Source: DASPWW01 sp035637595 (GTDB lineage: Bacteria > Actinomycetota > Thermoleophilia > Solirubrobacterales > 70-9). Taken from it: a stretch of 12,844 nt of DNA. Under the pieces are notes generated by a model. It saw nothing but the letters and a program-made list of their open reading frames with translations, was not told the origin of the DNA and searched no databases. This document shows positions 1 to 6,761 of this stretch, in pieces; position 1 is the stretch's first letter; each line of letters starts with the position of its first letter. The stretch covers positions 1-12,844 of the forward strand of contig DASPWW010000201.1 of the NCBI GenBank assembly GCA_035637595.1, in the 5' to 3' direction. A program made the position numbers and the translations under genes.

Positions 1-24
1 GGGCTCGATGGCCGGATCAGGCGC

Positions 25-2076
25 CTAAGCGGCGACGGCCTTGAGCACGGCCTCGCGGGCATCGGTCGGCTCGAGGACGACGAGGTCCCCCGCGCCCTTG
101 AGCGTCTCGCGGATCAGCCACGAGGTCCCGGCGTAGGGCAGCTCCACGATCACCGCACCGTCGGCAAGCTCCTCCACGACGGTGCGCTCCTCGCGGATCC
201 AGCGCGCGCGCTCCGGCGAGACCCAGACGCGTGCGACCTTGGCGTCCTCGACCTCGCCCTCGGTCAGCCAGCGCTCGGCGCCCGCCATGTCCCCGATCTC
301 GGGACGTGGCTCGAAGCGGCGATCGGTCAGCTTCGCTTGCTTGATGCGATCGAGCCTGAAGTGGCGAACGTCGTCGCGTGCCGGGTCCCAGCAGGCGACG
401 TACCACCCCTCGGGCCCGTTCGTCAACCGGTAGGGCTCGACCTCGCGCTTGGAGAACTGGTCCTCGTTCTCCTTGTAGTAGTTCAGCTCCAGGACGCGGT
501 GCGAGCGGATCGCCGCGTTGACGGTCCGCACGACCTCGGAGTCGTCGCCGCCCGGTGCGATCTCGAGCCCCTCTTCGGCCGGGTCGTGCCCGAGCGCCCG
601 GGTGATCTTGCGCCGCGCGCTCTGCAGTCCCGCCTGCGGCAGATGGTCGCCGAACAGGTCGATCGCAGCAACGAGCGCCTTGGCCTCGAGCGGGAGTAGG
701 CGGGCGGGGCGCGAGAAGCTGTCGCCGTAGGCGTCGGCGTCGACCTCTATCTCCTCACCGACCACCTCGGCATAGAGGACGTACGTGCCGCCGCCGAAGT
801 TGACGACGTTGAGCACGGCGATGTCCTCGCGCAGCTCCTCGTCGCTGACCTTGAGCTCGTCGCACACCTCGGGGGCGGAGAGACGGCGCTCGTTGCGGGC
901 CGCCTCGATCAGCAGGCCGGCGAGCGTGACGAGGCGCGCGAAGCGCTCCGGCCGGATCACCGACTCCCCGCGCCCGTTGGACCGCGACGCCCGCGCCGCG
1001 GCCTGGTCGACGGCGGGGCGCCCGATCGCCTTCGCGGTCTCGAGCTCCTCGCGGTGGCGCGACTCGAGCAGCTCGTGGCGCTCCGCGACCTCCGCCGCGA
1101 GCTCGGCGGGTTCGAGCACCGTGGCGTTGGGTTGCCACCGCAGCACCCAGGAGACGAGCTGGCGGCTGGACGCATACCCGGTCTCGAAGATGACGCCGCG
1201 GCCGGGGGCGCCGTCGGCCTTGCGCGCCGGGCGGATCTGGCCGTAGGTCCCGAAGTCGCGCTCGACGAGCCATGCGATCCGCTCGCGCAGGAAGATCTTC
1301 GCGGTCCGCTCGACCTCCCCCATCTGCCAGTCGGCGCGGCTTGCGTAGTCACGGCGGTCGAAGTCCTCGGGAGCGGGGAAGTCGTGCTCGGCCTTGGTCG
1401 CGTAGGAGACCTTGCCGCGAATCCGCGACAGCCGGAAGACGCGCACGGCGTCGCGCTCGTGCGCGTAGCCGATCAAGTAGAACTGCCCCGCTCTGTAGAC
1501 GAGGTGGTAGGGGTTGACCTTGCGCGCCGAGACCTCGTCGCGCTCCATCGTGTAGTAGTCGAACTGGATCGTCTTGCGGCGCGAGATCGCTGTCTCGATC
1601 TTGGACAGTCGCTGCGATAGCTCGCGGCCGCCGGCCGACGCGGTGACCGAGACCTCGACCGGCGGCGAGTCGGGCTCGCTGAGCGGGCTCGGCCGGCCCC
1701 AAGAGACCTGCTGGAGGGCGAGCCGCAGCGGCTCGGCGTATGCAAAGCGACCATCGAGCAGCGCGAGCGCCGTACGCAGGGCGGCGAGCTCGTTGTCCGA
1801 GAACTCGATCGCCGGCAGGTAGTAGTTCTCGGGCGGCAGCGCGTAGAGCTCGGCCTCGAAGAACCCCTCGCCGGGCTTTTCGACCTGGAGCGTGATGCCG
1901 AGGCTCTCGAGCTCCGCGCGGTCGGCGTAGAAGCGGCGCGCGAAGGCGTCGTCGTTCATCGAGCTGTAGCCCTCGACCTCCTGCTTGATCTCGAGCGCGG
2001 AGACCGGTCGGCGGTTGGCCATCAGGAACGAGATCAGCGAGAGCTGGCGGATCAGCTTCTCTGTGTCCTTGGCCAC
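25..2076 (-). CDS. pafBC: PafBC-type fused WYL-domain transcriptional regulator
   Basis: Two complete HTH-WYL-WCX regulators are joined in one 683-residue chain. The first half has an HTH near residues 3-65, a WYL domain near 168-222 (RKTIQFDYY, then QFYLIGYA, then FRLSRI) and a WCX region near 258-335. A charged Ala/Arg linker follows. The second half has an HTH near 376-430, a WYL domain near 522-583 (LELNYYKE, GWYVACWD, FRLDRI) and a WCX region to the end. PafB and PafC together activate the LexA-independent DNA-damage regulon in mycobacteria, and natural fusions such as that of Arthrobacter are known. I chose the GTG at 2076 (VAKDTEKLIRQL) because PafB proteins begin close to this motif and a TATGCT hexamer lies 6 nt upstream, suggesting a leaderless transcript. 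The ATG at 2118 would add an arginine-rich stretch unlike the family. Stop is TAG. The gene next to it is not tatA, the usual neighbour; any tat genes would lie beyond the left edge. Confidence 0.88.
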   Translation of the reverse strand: MAKDTEKLIRQLSLISFLMANRRPVSALEIKQEVEGYSSMNDDAFARRFYADRAELESLGITLQVEKPGEGFFEAELYALPPENYYLPAIEFSDNELAALRTALALLDGRFAYAEPLRLALQQVSWGRPSPLSEPDSPPVEVSVTASAGGRELSQRLSKIETAISRRKTIQFDYYTMERDEVSARKVNPYHLVYRAGQFYLIGYAHERDAVRVFRLSRIRGKVSYATKAEHDFPAPEDFDRRDYASRADWQMGEVERTAKIFLRERIAWLVERDFGTYGQIRPARKADGAPGRGVIFETGYASSRQLVSWVLRWQPNATVLEPAELAAEVAERHELLESRHREELETAKAIGRPAVDQAAARASRSNGRGESVIRPERFARLVTLAGLLIEAARNERRLSAPEVCDELKVSDEELREDIAVLNVVNFGGGTYVLYAEVVGEEIEVDADAYGDSFSRPARLLPLEAKALVAAIDLFGDHLPQAGLQSARRKITRALGHDPAEEGLEIAPGGDDSEVVRTVNAAIRSHRVLELNYYKENEDQFSKREVEPYRLTNGPEGWYVACWDPARDDVRHFRLDRIKQAKLTDRRFEPRPEIGDMAGAERWLTEGEVEDAKVARVWVSPERARWIREERTVVEELADGAVIVELPYAGTSWLIRETLKGAGDLVVLEPTDAREAVLKAVAA

Positions 2077-2082
2077 GCGGGC

Positions 2083-2088
2083 AGCATA
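2083..2088 (-). promoter_or_regulatory. Candidate -10 element of pafBC, leaderless
   Basis: On the minus strand TATGCT (TANNNT type) ends 6 nt before the GTG start codon. No Shine-Dalgarno sequence precedes the GTG, so transcription probably starts at or next to the start codon. I see no good -35 hexamer 17 nt upstream. Confidence 0.45.
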
Positions 2089-2106
2089 GAGAGGCGCGTG
2101 CCGTCG

Positions 2107-2124
2107 CCTGCGAGTCATCGCAGG
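2107..2124. repeat. Inverted repeat in the divergent promoter region
   Basis: CCTGCGA, a 4-nt spacer, then TCGCAGG form a perfect 7-bp inverted repeat. It lies where the pafBC -35 region is expected, so it could be an operator or an upstream activator site. Its regulator is unknown. Confidence 0.4.
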
Positions 2125-2131
2125 AAATCAG

Positions 2132-2151
2132 CGCAAATGACGCACTTTGCG
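2132..2151. repeat. Second inverted repeat in the same promoter region
   Basis: CGCAAA and TTTGCG are perfect 6-bp arms separated by 8 nt, a spacing compatible with a dimeric HTH protein. It sits between pafBC and the divergent small membrane protein and could serve either. Chance occurrence cannot be excluded at this arm length. Confidence 0.3.
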
Positions 2152-2236
2152 AAAGGCGGACCGGGCCTTCACACGATTCGCGTCCGTTCGGCTACATTCC
2201 TGCGGCCGTCCGACGCACGATCGGTACGGGGGCCAG

Positions 2237-2581
2237 ATGATCGGCGCAGGCACCTTCCTCAATCCGCTGCTCAAGGTCGTGACCACGGTCGCGATCATCG
2301 CCGCGATCTACTTCTTCATGGTCAGGCCGATCCTCGACACCACCGAGGACATCAGCGGCGGAATCACGCACTCCGTCAACAAGGGCCTCAACCAGGCCGC
2401 CAAGGCGCAGAAGCAGGCCCAGCAGGCCGAGCAGCAGGCCCAGCAGCAGGGGGCGCAGAGCTTCGAGATCCAGGCCAACGACGTCTCGCAGAAGCAGGCC
2501 GACAAGTTGCTGAAGTGCGTCCAGGACGCCGGCGGCGACGTCGACAAGATCCAGGCCTGCAACGCGATCGTCGCGAACTAG
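2237..2581 (+). CDS. Small single-pass membrane protein with Gln/Ala-rich coiled coil
   Basis: This 114-residue protein starts at the ATG preceded by GGGGG 4 nt upstream; an in-frame TTG at 2147 would add an implausible cysteine- and arginine-rich leader. Residues 13-29 (VVTTVAIIAAIYFFMV) form one transmembrane segment. Residues 50-75 are Ala/Gln-rich (AQQAEQQAQQQGAQ), encoded by a CAG-rich, internally repetitive stretch, and probably form a helix or coiled coil. The C-terminal part has two cysteines (94 and 108) in a helical motif, KLLKCVQDAGGDVDKIQAC, that could form a disulfide if it lies outside the membrane. I do not recognise the family and assign no function. It is divergent from pafBC, so the two may share control elements, and convergent with the HD nuclease gene. 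Confidence 0.8.
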   Translation: MIGAGTFLNPLLKVVTTVAIIAAIYFFMVRPILDTTEDISGGITHSVNKGLNQAAKAQKQAQQAEQQAQQQGAQSFEIQANDVSQKQADKLLKCVQDAGGDVDKIQACNAIVAN

Positions 2582-2587
2582 CGCGAC

Positions 2588-2600
2588 GCCTGCATCAGGC
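2588..2600. terminator. Short hairpin between convergent genes
   Basis: GCCTG, loop CAT, CAGGC forms a compact 5-bp GC stem in the 27-nt gap between the stop of the small membrane protein and the stop of the HD nuclease. Its position suits a bidirectional terminator. There is no U-tract, which is common in high-GC actinobacteria. Confidence 0.3.
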
Positions 2601-2608
2601 TTCGACGG

Positions 2609-3628
2609 CTAGGCGGCGCGCGAACGGAAGTACGCCGCGGAATCGATGCCGCGGTCGAAGCGCGACCAGGCCTCGCCGTCCGGCAGCTCGCGCTCGATGC
2701 GGTCGAAGCTGCCGAGCTTGCCGCCGATGTTGTCGAGCGCGTGGACGAGCGCGGCCTCCCGCGTCGCCGGCACCACCGGCGAGCCGTTCTCGAGCGCGCC
2801 GTGGTGGGAGAGGACGATGTGCAGGATCGCCTGCGCGAGGTCGGGGTCGAAGCCCTCGATCCGCTCGATCTCGCGGCGCACCATGTAGTAGCCGAGCGGG
2901 ATCTCGCCGAGCAGGCGGCCGGCGTCGGTGAGCTCGATCGCGAGCGGGTCGTCGTTGTAGGCCTCGGTCTTGCCGATGTCGTGCAGCAGCGCCCCGGTGA
3001 CCGCGATGTCGCGGTCGAGCCCAGGGAAAAGCGCCGCCGCCGCGCCGACGCCCTGGGCGACCGACAGCGTGTGGTCGAGCAGCCCGTGACGGTAGGCCTG
3101 GTGGTAGTACTTGGCGGCCGGAGCCTCCCTGAAGCGCGCCCACCGCGGGGAGTCGGCCGCGAAGAAGCGGTCGAGCAGGCGGCGGAGCTGCGGTTCCTGG
3201 ACGGTGGCGATCAGCTGCCGCAGATCCTCCTCGAGCCGCTCGACGGGGACCTGGGGGCCTTCGGCGATCTCGTCGGGGTCGAACTCGCCGTCGGCCGCGG
3301 GCCGCACCGCCTCGATCGTGATCTTGCGCCCGAACTTCGGACTGATCGAGAAGCGCCCCGTGATCTGGACGACGCTTCCGGGCGCGGCGACCTCGAAGGA
3401 CTCTTCGACGCCGTCCCAGGCGACGGCCTCGACAGTGCCGGTCCGGTCCGAGAGCACGAGGCGCAGGAAGTCCTCGCCGTTTCGCTTCTGGCGCAGCTCG
3501 CGCTCGCGAACGCAGAACGGGCCGCTGACCTCCTGGCCGTCGGCCAGCTCGCGGACGCTGCGGCGACCGTTCGAGATGCCCGCGTCGAGCGGGACCTGGC
3601 CTGGATCGAGCTGTTGCTGGCTTCTCAT
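2609..3628 (-). CDS. OB-fold/HD-domain 3'-5' exoribonuclease, YhaM-like
   Basis: The 339-residue product has an N-terminal OB-fold, about residues 25-110 (SGPFCVRERELRQKRNGEDF, then LSDRTGTVEAVAWD, then VVQITGRF), and a C-terminal HD phosphohydrolase domain. The metal ligands of the HD family are visible: H181/H186 (RHGLLDHTLSV), H216-D217 (ALLHDIGK), H275-H276 (LSHHG) and D299 (HALDN). This order and length match YhaM/CBF1, 3'-to-5' exoribonucleases known best from Firmicutes (B. subtilis YhaM is 314 residues). It is expected to act on RNA, possibly single-stranded DNA, in the cytoplasm. I chose the ATG at 3628; a longer frame to 3778 would overlap the start of the divergent SDR and encode a low-complexity arginine-rich leader. 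No clear Shine-Dalgarno precedes this ATG, so the exact start is uncertain. Confidence 0.85.
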   Translation of the reverse strand: MRSQQQLDPGQVPLDAGISNGRRSVRELADGQEVSGPFCVRERELRQKRNGEDFLRLVLSDRTGTVEAVAWDGVEESFEVAAPGSVVQITGRFSISPKFGRKITIEAVRPAADGEFDPDEIAEGPQVPVERLEEDLRQLIATVQEPQLRRLLDRFFAADSPRWARFREAPAAKYYHQAYRHGLLDHTLSVAQGVGAAAALFPGLDRDIAVTGALLHDIGKTEAYNDDPLAIELTDAGRLLGEIPLGYYMVRREIERIEGFDPDLAQAILHIVLSHHGALENGSPVVPATREAALVHALDNIGGKLGSFDRIERELPDGEAWSRFDRGIDSAAYFRSRAA

Positions 3629-3719
3629 CGAAGGGATCAAGGTAGACCGGCTGCCGGACGGTTCATCTAGTGTTGGCCTGCCATCTTGAGCGGCCGCCGC
3701 GCATCGAATCTCCCCCCTT

Positions 3720-3738
3720 CGGGTCGTCGCCCGACCCG
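3720..3738. repeat. Inverted repeat upstream of the SDR gene
   Basis: CGGGTCG, a 5-nt spacer, then CGACCCG form a perfect 7-bp dyad. It ends 18 nt before the SDR start codon, in the 128-bp region shared with the divergent HD nuclease. It could be an operator or an RNA hairpin in the SDR leader. Confidence 0.35.
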
Positions 3739-3756
3739 GCTTTCTGACGCGGCGCC

Positions 3757-4467
3757 GTGACCCGCCTGGAGGGATCAATCGTGGTCACCGGCGGGACGGG
3801 GGCGCTGGGGAGCGCCGTCGTCGCCGAGCTCCTCTCGAGCGCGGCGCGCGTCGTCGCGACCTGGGTCGTCGAGGCCGAGCGCGACCGGATCGCCGGCGAG
3901 CTCGGAGACCGCGAGCTGCTCGAGCTGGTCGAGGCCGACCTGCTCGCCGAGGGAGGCGCAGACGCCGCGATCGAGGCCGCCGCCGCCCAACCGCCGCTCA
4001 CCGCGATCGTCAACCTCGTGGGCGGGTTTGCGGCCGGTGGGCGCGTCCACGAAGCGCCCGCCGACGAGATCGAGCGCATGCTCGAGCTCAACGTGATGAC
4101 CGCCTTCCGGACCTGCCGCGCCGCGTTGCCCGCGATGCTCGATCAGGGCGGCGGATCGATCGTCTGCGTCGGCGCCAAGGCGGCGCTGGAGCCGTTCTCG
4201 GGCGCGTCGGGCTACATCACCTCGAAGGCGGCGGTGATCGCCTTCGTGCGCGCGCTCGCGGTCGAGTACCGCGACGACGGGATCCGCGCCAATGCCGTGC
4301 TGCCGAGCGTCATCGACACTCCCGCCAACCGCGCCCAGATGCCGGACGCCGACCACTCAACCTGGGTCCCACCGGTGCAGATCGCGCGGGTGATCCGCTT
4401 TCTGTGCTCGGCCGACTCGGCGCCGACCTCGGGCGCGGCGATTCCGGTCTACGGGCGCGCGGGATAG
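3757..4467 (+). CDS. Dihydropteridine-reductase-like short-chain dehydrogenase
   Basis: This is a 236-residue Rossmann-fold SDR. The nucleotide motif is TGGTGALG (residues 11-18), followed by NLVGG in place of NNAG (86-90), N112 of the LNV motif, and Tyr153-x-x-x-Lys157 (GYITSKAAV). The classical catalytic serine, 13 residues before the tyrosine, is Ala140 in VGAKAALE. Animal quinonoid dihydropteridine reductase has the same GAKAAL segment without serine, and also resembles this protein at the C-terminal DTPxNRxxMPxADxxxW motif and PTSGAAI. The likely reaction is NAD(P)H-dependent reduction, perhaps of a pterin or pterin-like quinonoid; the substrate is inferred only. The GTG at 3757 gives the canonical LEGxxVVTGG opening. 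A GTG at 3781 has GGAGGG 7 nt upstream, but would truncate the first beta strand, and that GGAGGG encodes the conserved Leu-Glu-Gly. Confidence 0.85.
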   Translation: MTRLEGSIVVTGGTGALGSAVVAELLSSAARVVATWVVEAERDRIAGELGDRELLELVEADLLAEGGADAAIEAAAAQPPLTAIVNLVGGFAAGGRVHEAPADEIERMLELNVMTAFRTCRAALPAMLDQGGGSIVCVGAKAALEPFSGASGYITSKAAVIAFVRALAVEYRDDGIRANAVLPSVIDTPANRAQMPDADHSTWVPPVQIARVIRFLCSADSAPTSGAAIPVYGRAG

Positions 4468-4483
4468 CCGCGGGCGTTGGGGT

Positions 4484-5287
4484 CTAGCGCCTCTTCTCGA
4501 GCCGGGCTTCGGCACGCCGGATCGCGGTCGCCAGCCTCTTCGCCTCACGCTTTGCGTCCGCGAGCTCGGTCCGAGCTTGCTTGAGCCGCTCGGTCTGCTT
4601 GTCCACCTCATCCTGCGCTCGGGCGCGGCGCGCCTCGGCTCGCTCGAGGTCGCGCCGCGCCGTCTCGAGCTCGGCGCGGACGCGGTCACGCTGGGCGCGG
4701 GCATTGGCGGCGGGATCGGCGGCCTTCGCGCCGCGCGCTCGGGCGGGGGCGCGATCGCTCACCCCGATCGTCGCCGCCCGCGCCTCCTTGTCGAGCCTCC
4801 CCGCCCGCACCCGCTCGGCGAGACCGGGATCGACGCTCGCGGCCTGAAGCGTCTCCGTGACGCGGTCGAACGTCGGCGGCTTGACATCACGATCCTCGCC
4901 CTTGGCGATGTCGCGCGCCGCCTCCACCAGGCGGCCGATCGCATCGCGCTCGTCGGCGGCCGCGCTCCTCAGCTCGGCTGGGTCGCTCTTGCCACCCAGC
5001 ATCGCGTCCTCTACTTCGCGCAACCTGCTTCCGGCCCCGAGCAGCTCCTCGACGGCATTCGGCTCGCGCAGCGCGAGCTGGTTGACGAGCCACGCGGCAA
5101 GCGACGGCCGGCGAAGCCTGCCGACCTCCTGGGCCGCGGAGCGCTCTCCGCGCTCGCGAAGATCGCGGACGAGCTTGTCCCGTGCCCGCGTGAACCCTTC
5201 AGGCGGTTGGAGGTAGAGGCGCTCTAGCTCCTCCTGCGCCGGCGCGCTGCTCTTGTCCTTCCTAGCCGCGATCCGGGGTGGCCCCAA
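4484..5287 (-). CDS. Conserved helical protein with C-terminal coiled coil
   Basis: The 267-residue product is almost wholly alpha-helical and very charged. The N-terminal part (about 17-75) contains EELERLYLQPPEGF, RDKLVRDLRERG and LRRPSLAAWLVNQLA. I associate this pattern with an uncharacterised actinobacterial family but cannot name a domain. Residues 195-266 form a long uninterrupted heptad-like coiled coil (RDLERAEARRARAQDEVDKQ), preceded by an Ala/Arg-rich flexible linker. No signal peptide or membrane segment is seen, so it is probably cytosolic. The start is the TTG at 5287, 18 nt after the stop of the VOC gene; an ATG at 5300 is out of frame and stops at once. There is no clear ribosome binding site, so translation may depend on the upstream gene. 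It appears to be the third gene of the minus-strand operon. Role unknown. Confidence 0.75.
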   Translation of the reverse strand: MGPPRIAARKDKSSAPAQEELERLYLQPPEGFTRARDKLVRDLRERGERSAAQEVGRLRRPSLAAWLVNQLALREPNAVEELLGAGSRLREVEDAMLGGKSDPAELRSAAADERDAIGRLVEAARDIAKGEDRDVKPPTFDRVTETLQAASVDPGLAERVRAGRLDKEARAATIGVSDRAPARARGAKAADPAANARAQRDRVRAELETARRDLERAEARRARAQDEVDKQTERLKQARTELADAKREAKRLATAIRRAEARLEKRR

Positions 5288-5305
5288 GGGCGCGGGACAT
5301 CGCGG

Positions 5306-5746
5306 CTAGCCGCCGGCGCGTTCGAGCAGCTTGGCCATGTTGCTGTCGGGCGGCACCCACGCGACCTCCCAGTGATTGTCCTCCGGATCGGCGAAGTAGG
5401 CGGTGCGGCCGCCCCACTCGGCGTCGACCGGCTCCTTGGTAATCCGCCCCCCGGCCTTCCGCACGGACTCGATCGTCTCGTCCACCTGCTCCGCTTGCTC
5501 GACGTTGATCGCGAGCGAGAAACCGCGCAGGCCGCGCTCCGGCACTGCCGCCTCGGCCATTGCGTCGGCGGCCAGCTCCTCGAGCGGGAACAGCGCCAGG
5601 ACCGCGCCGAACGTCCGGAACGCGGCGAAGCCGTCGAGCTTGATCGCTGCCTCCCAGCCAAGCCCCTCGTAGAAGTCCCGCAACGCGTCGAGGTCACGCG
5701 CTCCAAGCGTGACTACGGAGAGCCGCGCCGGGACTCCGGCCGTCAC
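5306..5746 (-). CDS. VOC (glyoxalase/bleomycin-resistance fold) family protein
   Basis: This 146-residue protein carries the two beta-alpha-beta-beta-beta modules of the vicinal-oxygen-chelate fold: LSVVTLGARDLDALRDFYEGLGW at the first, GFSLAINVEQAEQVDETI for the second, and the closing FADPEDNHWEVAWVP. The Glu of HWEVA is at the usual metal-ligand position, but the first strand has Thr-Leu-Gly where many metalloenzymes have His, so metal use and substrate cannot be assigned. It starts with GTG, and GTGA overlaps the TGA stop of the upstream secreted-protein gene by 4 nt, so translation is probably coupled. The purine-rich AAG repeat just upstream may act as a weak ribosome binding site. Its closest relative in the window is the VOC gene at 8208, with matching VTLGxRDL and DPExxxWEVA motifs. 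Function is open: it could be a resistance protein, an isomerase or a binding protein. Confidence 0.88.
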   Translation of the reverse strand: MTAGVPARLSVVTLGARDLDALRDFYEGLGWEAAIKLDGFAAFRTFGAVLALFPLEELAADAMAEAAVPERGLRGFSLAINVEQAEQVDETIESVRKAGGRITKEPVDAEWGGRTAYFADPEDNHWEVAWVPPDSNMAKLLERAGG

Positions 5747-6648
5747 TTCTTCTTCTTCTTCTTCTTGACCTTCCAGTCGTCCGTGGCGGGCGACCCGTCG
5801 ACGTTGCCGGCGGCGTCCTTGGCGCGGACTCGGAAGCTGTGCTTGCCCTTCTTGACCTTCTCAGTCAGCGGCGAGGCACAGGGCGCGAATGCCGCGTCGT
5901 CCAGGCTGCACTCAAACGTCGAGCCAGGCTCGTTCGATGTGAACTCGAACGTCGCCGTCTTCTTCTTCGTCTTGTCCTTGGGGCGCTTCGTGATCGCGGT
6001 CTCGGGGGGAACGCTGTCTGAAGGCGGGTTGACATCCGGGGGCGGCGCCGGGGGGTCAGGCGTGTGGAGCGTCGCGGCGACGTTGACGCGCGAACTCGGA
6101 TTAATGCCAGCGCTGAAGTCGCCCCCTACTCCTCCGACCGTTTGACCCACGGCCGGGTCCCCGATGACAGCCCAAACGACATCCTCGGGCGGCGGGCCGC
6201 TGGCATCCAAACCGGCAATGTCCCCGGGTACGGCGCCGGTTCTTATCCCCAGCAGGTCGCCCGGTTGGACCGGGATGCTCGTCGCCGCCGACGCGAGGGT
6301 TCCGGCGGGAACGGGCTGTTCGGCGCTCTCCGCGACGAGTTGGTACTGGTTCATGGTCGTGGTGGGCCGGAAGACCCGCAGTCGCGCGTTTCCCGCCGTC
6401 GTCGGCCCCCCCTGGATGCTCCATTCGACGATCGTCCAATCACCGGGTGGAACCGTGTAGGAGGGAGACGTAGCGGCCGTCTGCTGCTGGAAGAAGGTGC
6501 AGCTGGCGCAGGCGCCGCTCGCCGCGGGGTCGGCGGTCTCGCCGAGAGTGATGGTGACCGCCATGGCGGGCGGCGGCATCCAGATCGCCATCGCACCGAG
6601 CCCGACAACGAGCCCGACCGATGCTCGCCGAGCGAGTCTCCGCCTAAT
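5743..6648 (-). CDS. Secreted beta-sandwich protein with lysine-rich Ig-like tail
   Basis: The protein has 301 residues if translation starts at the ATT at 6648. That codon follows AGAGGAG with ideal spacing (5 nt after GGAG) and produces a textbook signal peptide: RRRLARRA, then the hydrophobic SVGLVVGLGAMAIWM, then PPPAMA as cleavage region. No ATG, GTG or TTG occurs in this frame between the preceding stop (6712-6714) and the ATG at 6591, and starting at 6591 would lose the basic N-region and most of the hydrophobic core. The mature part is a Cys-containing beta-rich domain (CASCTF, VPPGDWTIVEWSI, LRVFRP, IPVQPGDLLGI) of a type I associate with Solirubrobacterales exported proteins; function unknown. 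A Pro-rich linker leads to an Ig-like domain (about 88 residues) with a CSLDDAAFAPC cysteine pair and many lysines, ending in seven AAG-encoded lysines. It is the first gene of an operon with the VOC gene. Confidence 0.78.
   Translation of the reverse strand: MRRRLARRASVGLVVGLGAMAIWMPPPAMAVTITLGETADPAASGACASCTFFQQQTAATSPSYTVPPGDWTIVEWSIQGGPTTAGNARLRVFRPTTTMNQYQLVAESAEQPVPAGTLASAATSIPVQPGDLLGIRTGAVPGDIAGLDASGPPPEDVVWAVIGDPAVGQTVGGVGGDFSAGINPSSRVNVAATLHTPDPPAPPPDVNPPSDSVPPETAITKRPKDKTKKKTATFEFTSNEPGSTFECSLDDAAFAPCASPLTEKVKKGKHSFRVRAKDAAGNVDGSPATDDWKVKKKKKKK
5746..5766 (-). repeat. (AAG)7 microsatellite encoding a poly-lysine C-terminus
   Basis: Seven perfect AAG codons end directly at the TGA stop. 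The last G of the array is also the first base of the downstream GTG start. Slippage by whole units would change lysine number without shifting the frame. Confidence 0.85.
5940..5982 (-). repeat. Inverted repeat copy A within the Ig-like tail region
   Basis: This 43-nt segment on the minus strand is identical to 7974-8016 on the plus strand. It encodes PKDKTKKKTATFEF of the Ig-like tail. A second shared block of 27 nt lies at 5833-5859, matching 8097-8123. The repeats face each other about 2 kb apart and bracket the methyltransferase gene. Confidence 0.85.
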
Positions 6649-6653
6649 TGCCT

Positions 6654-6660
6654 CTCCTCT
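6654..6660 (-). promoter_or_regulatory. Shine-Dalgarno sequence that decides the ATT start
   Basis: On the minus strand AGAGGAG lies 5 nt before the ATT at 6648-6646. It is one of the best ribosome binding sites in the window, and no standard start codon lies at the right distance in any frame. Confidence 0.6.
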
Positions 6661-6761
6661 GGAGATGTGTCCCCCTAATCCAATCCGGCGTCTGCCGCTG
6701 CCATAGGGAGGCTACAGAAGGCGAGGGGGGGAACCGAATCACAGCGAGCGCGGCGAATCGC

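Noticed and set aside
2411..2455. CAG-rich tandem-like repeat in the small membrane protein gene
   Set aside because: The units are imperfect and explained by a Gln/Ala-rich helix; not a separate repeat element.
2098..2931. Plus-strand open frame of 277 codons overlapping the small membrane protein
   Set aside because: It covers the small gene in another frame and continues antisense into the nuclease. The product is Arg/Pro/Ala low-complexity, whereas the 114-residue frame has a membrane segment and ribosome binding site.
2741..3670. Long plus-strand open frame of 309 codons
   Set aside because: It lies antisense within the HD nuclease gene, has no recognisable motifs and is rich in Ala, Arg, Gly and Val, as expected for a shadow frame in high-GC DNA.
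3781..4467. Alternative SDR start at GTG 3781 with GGAGGG upstream
   Set aside because: It would remove most of the first beta strand before the TGGTGALG motif; the GGAGGG is part of the conserved Leu-Glu-Gly codons.
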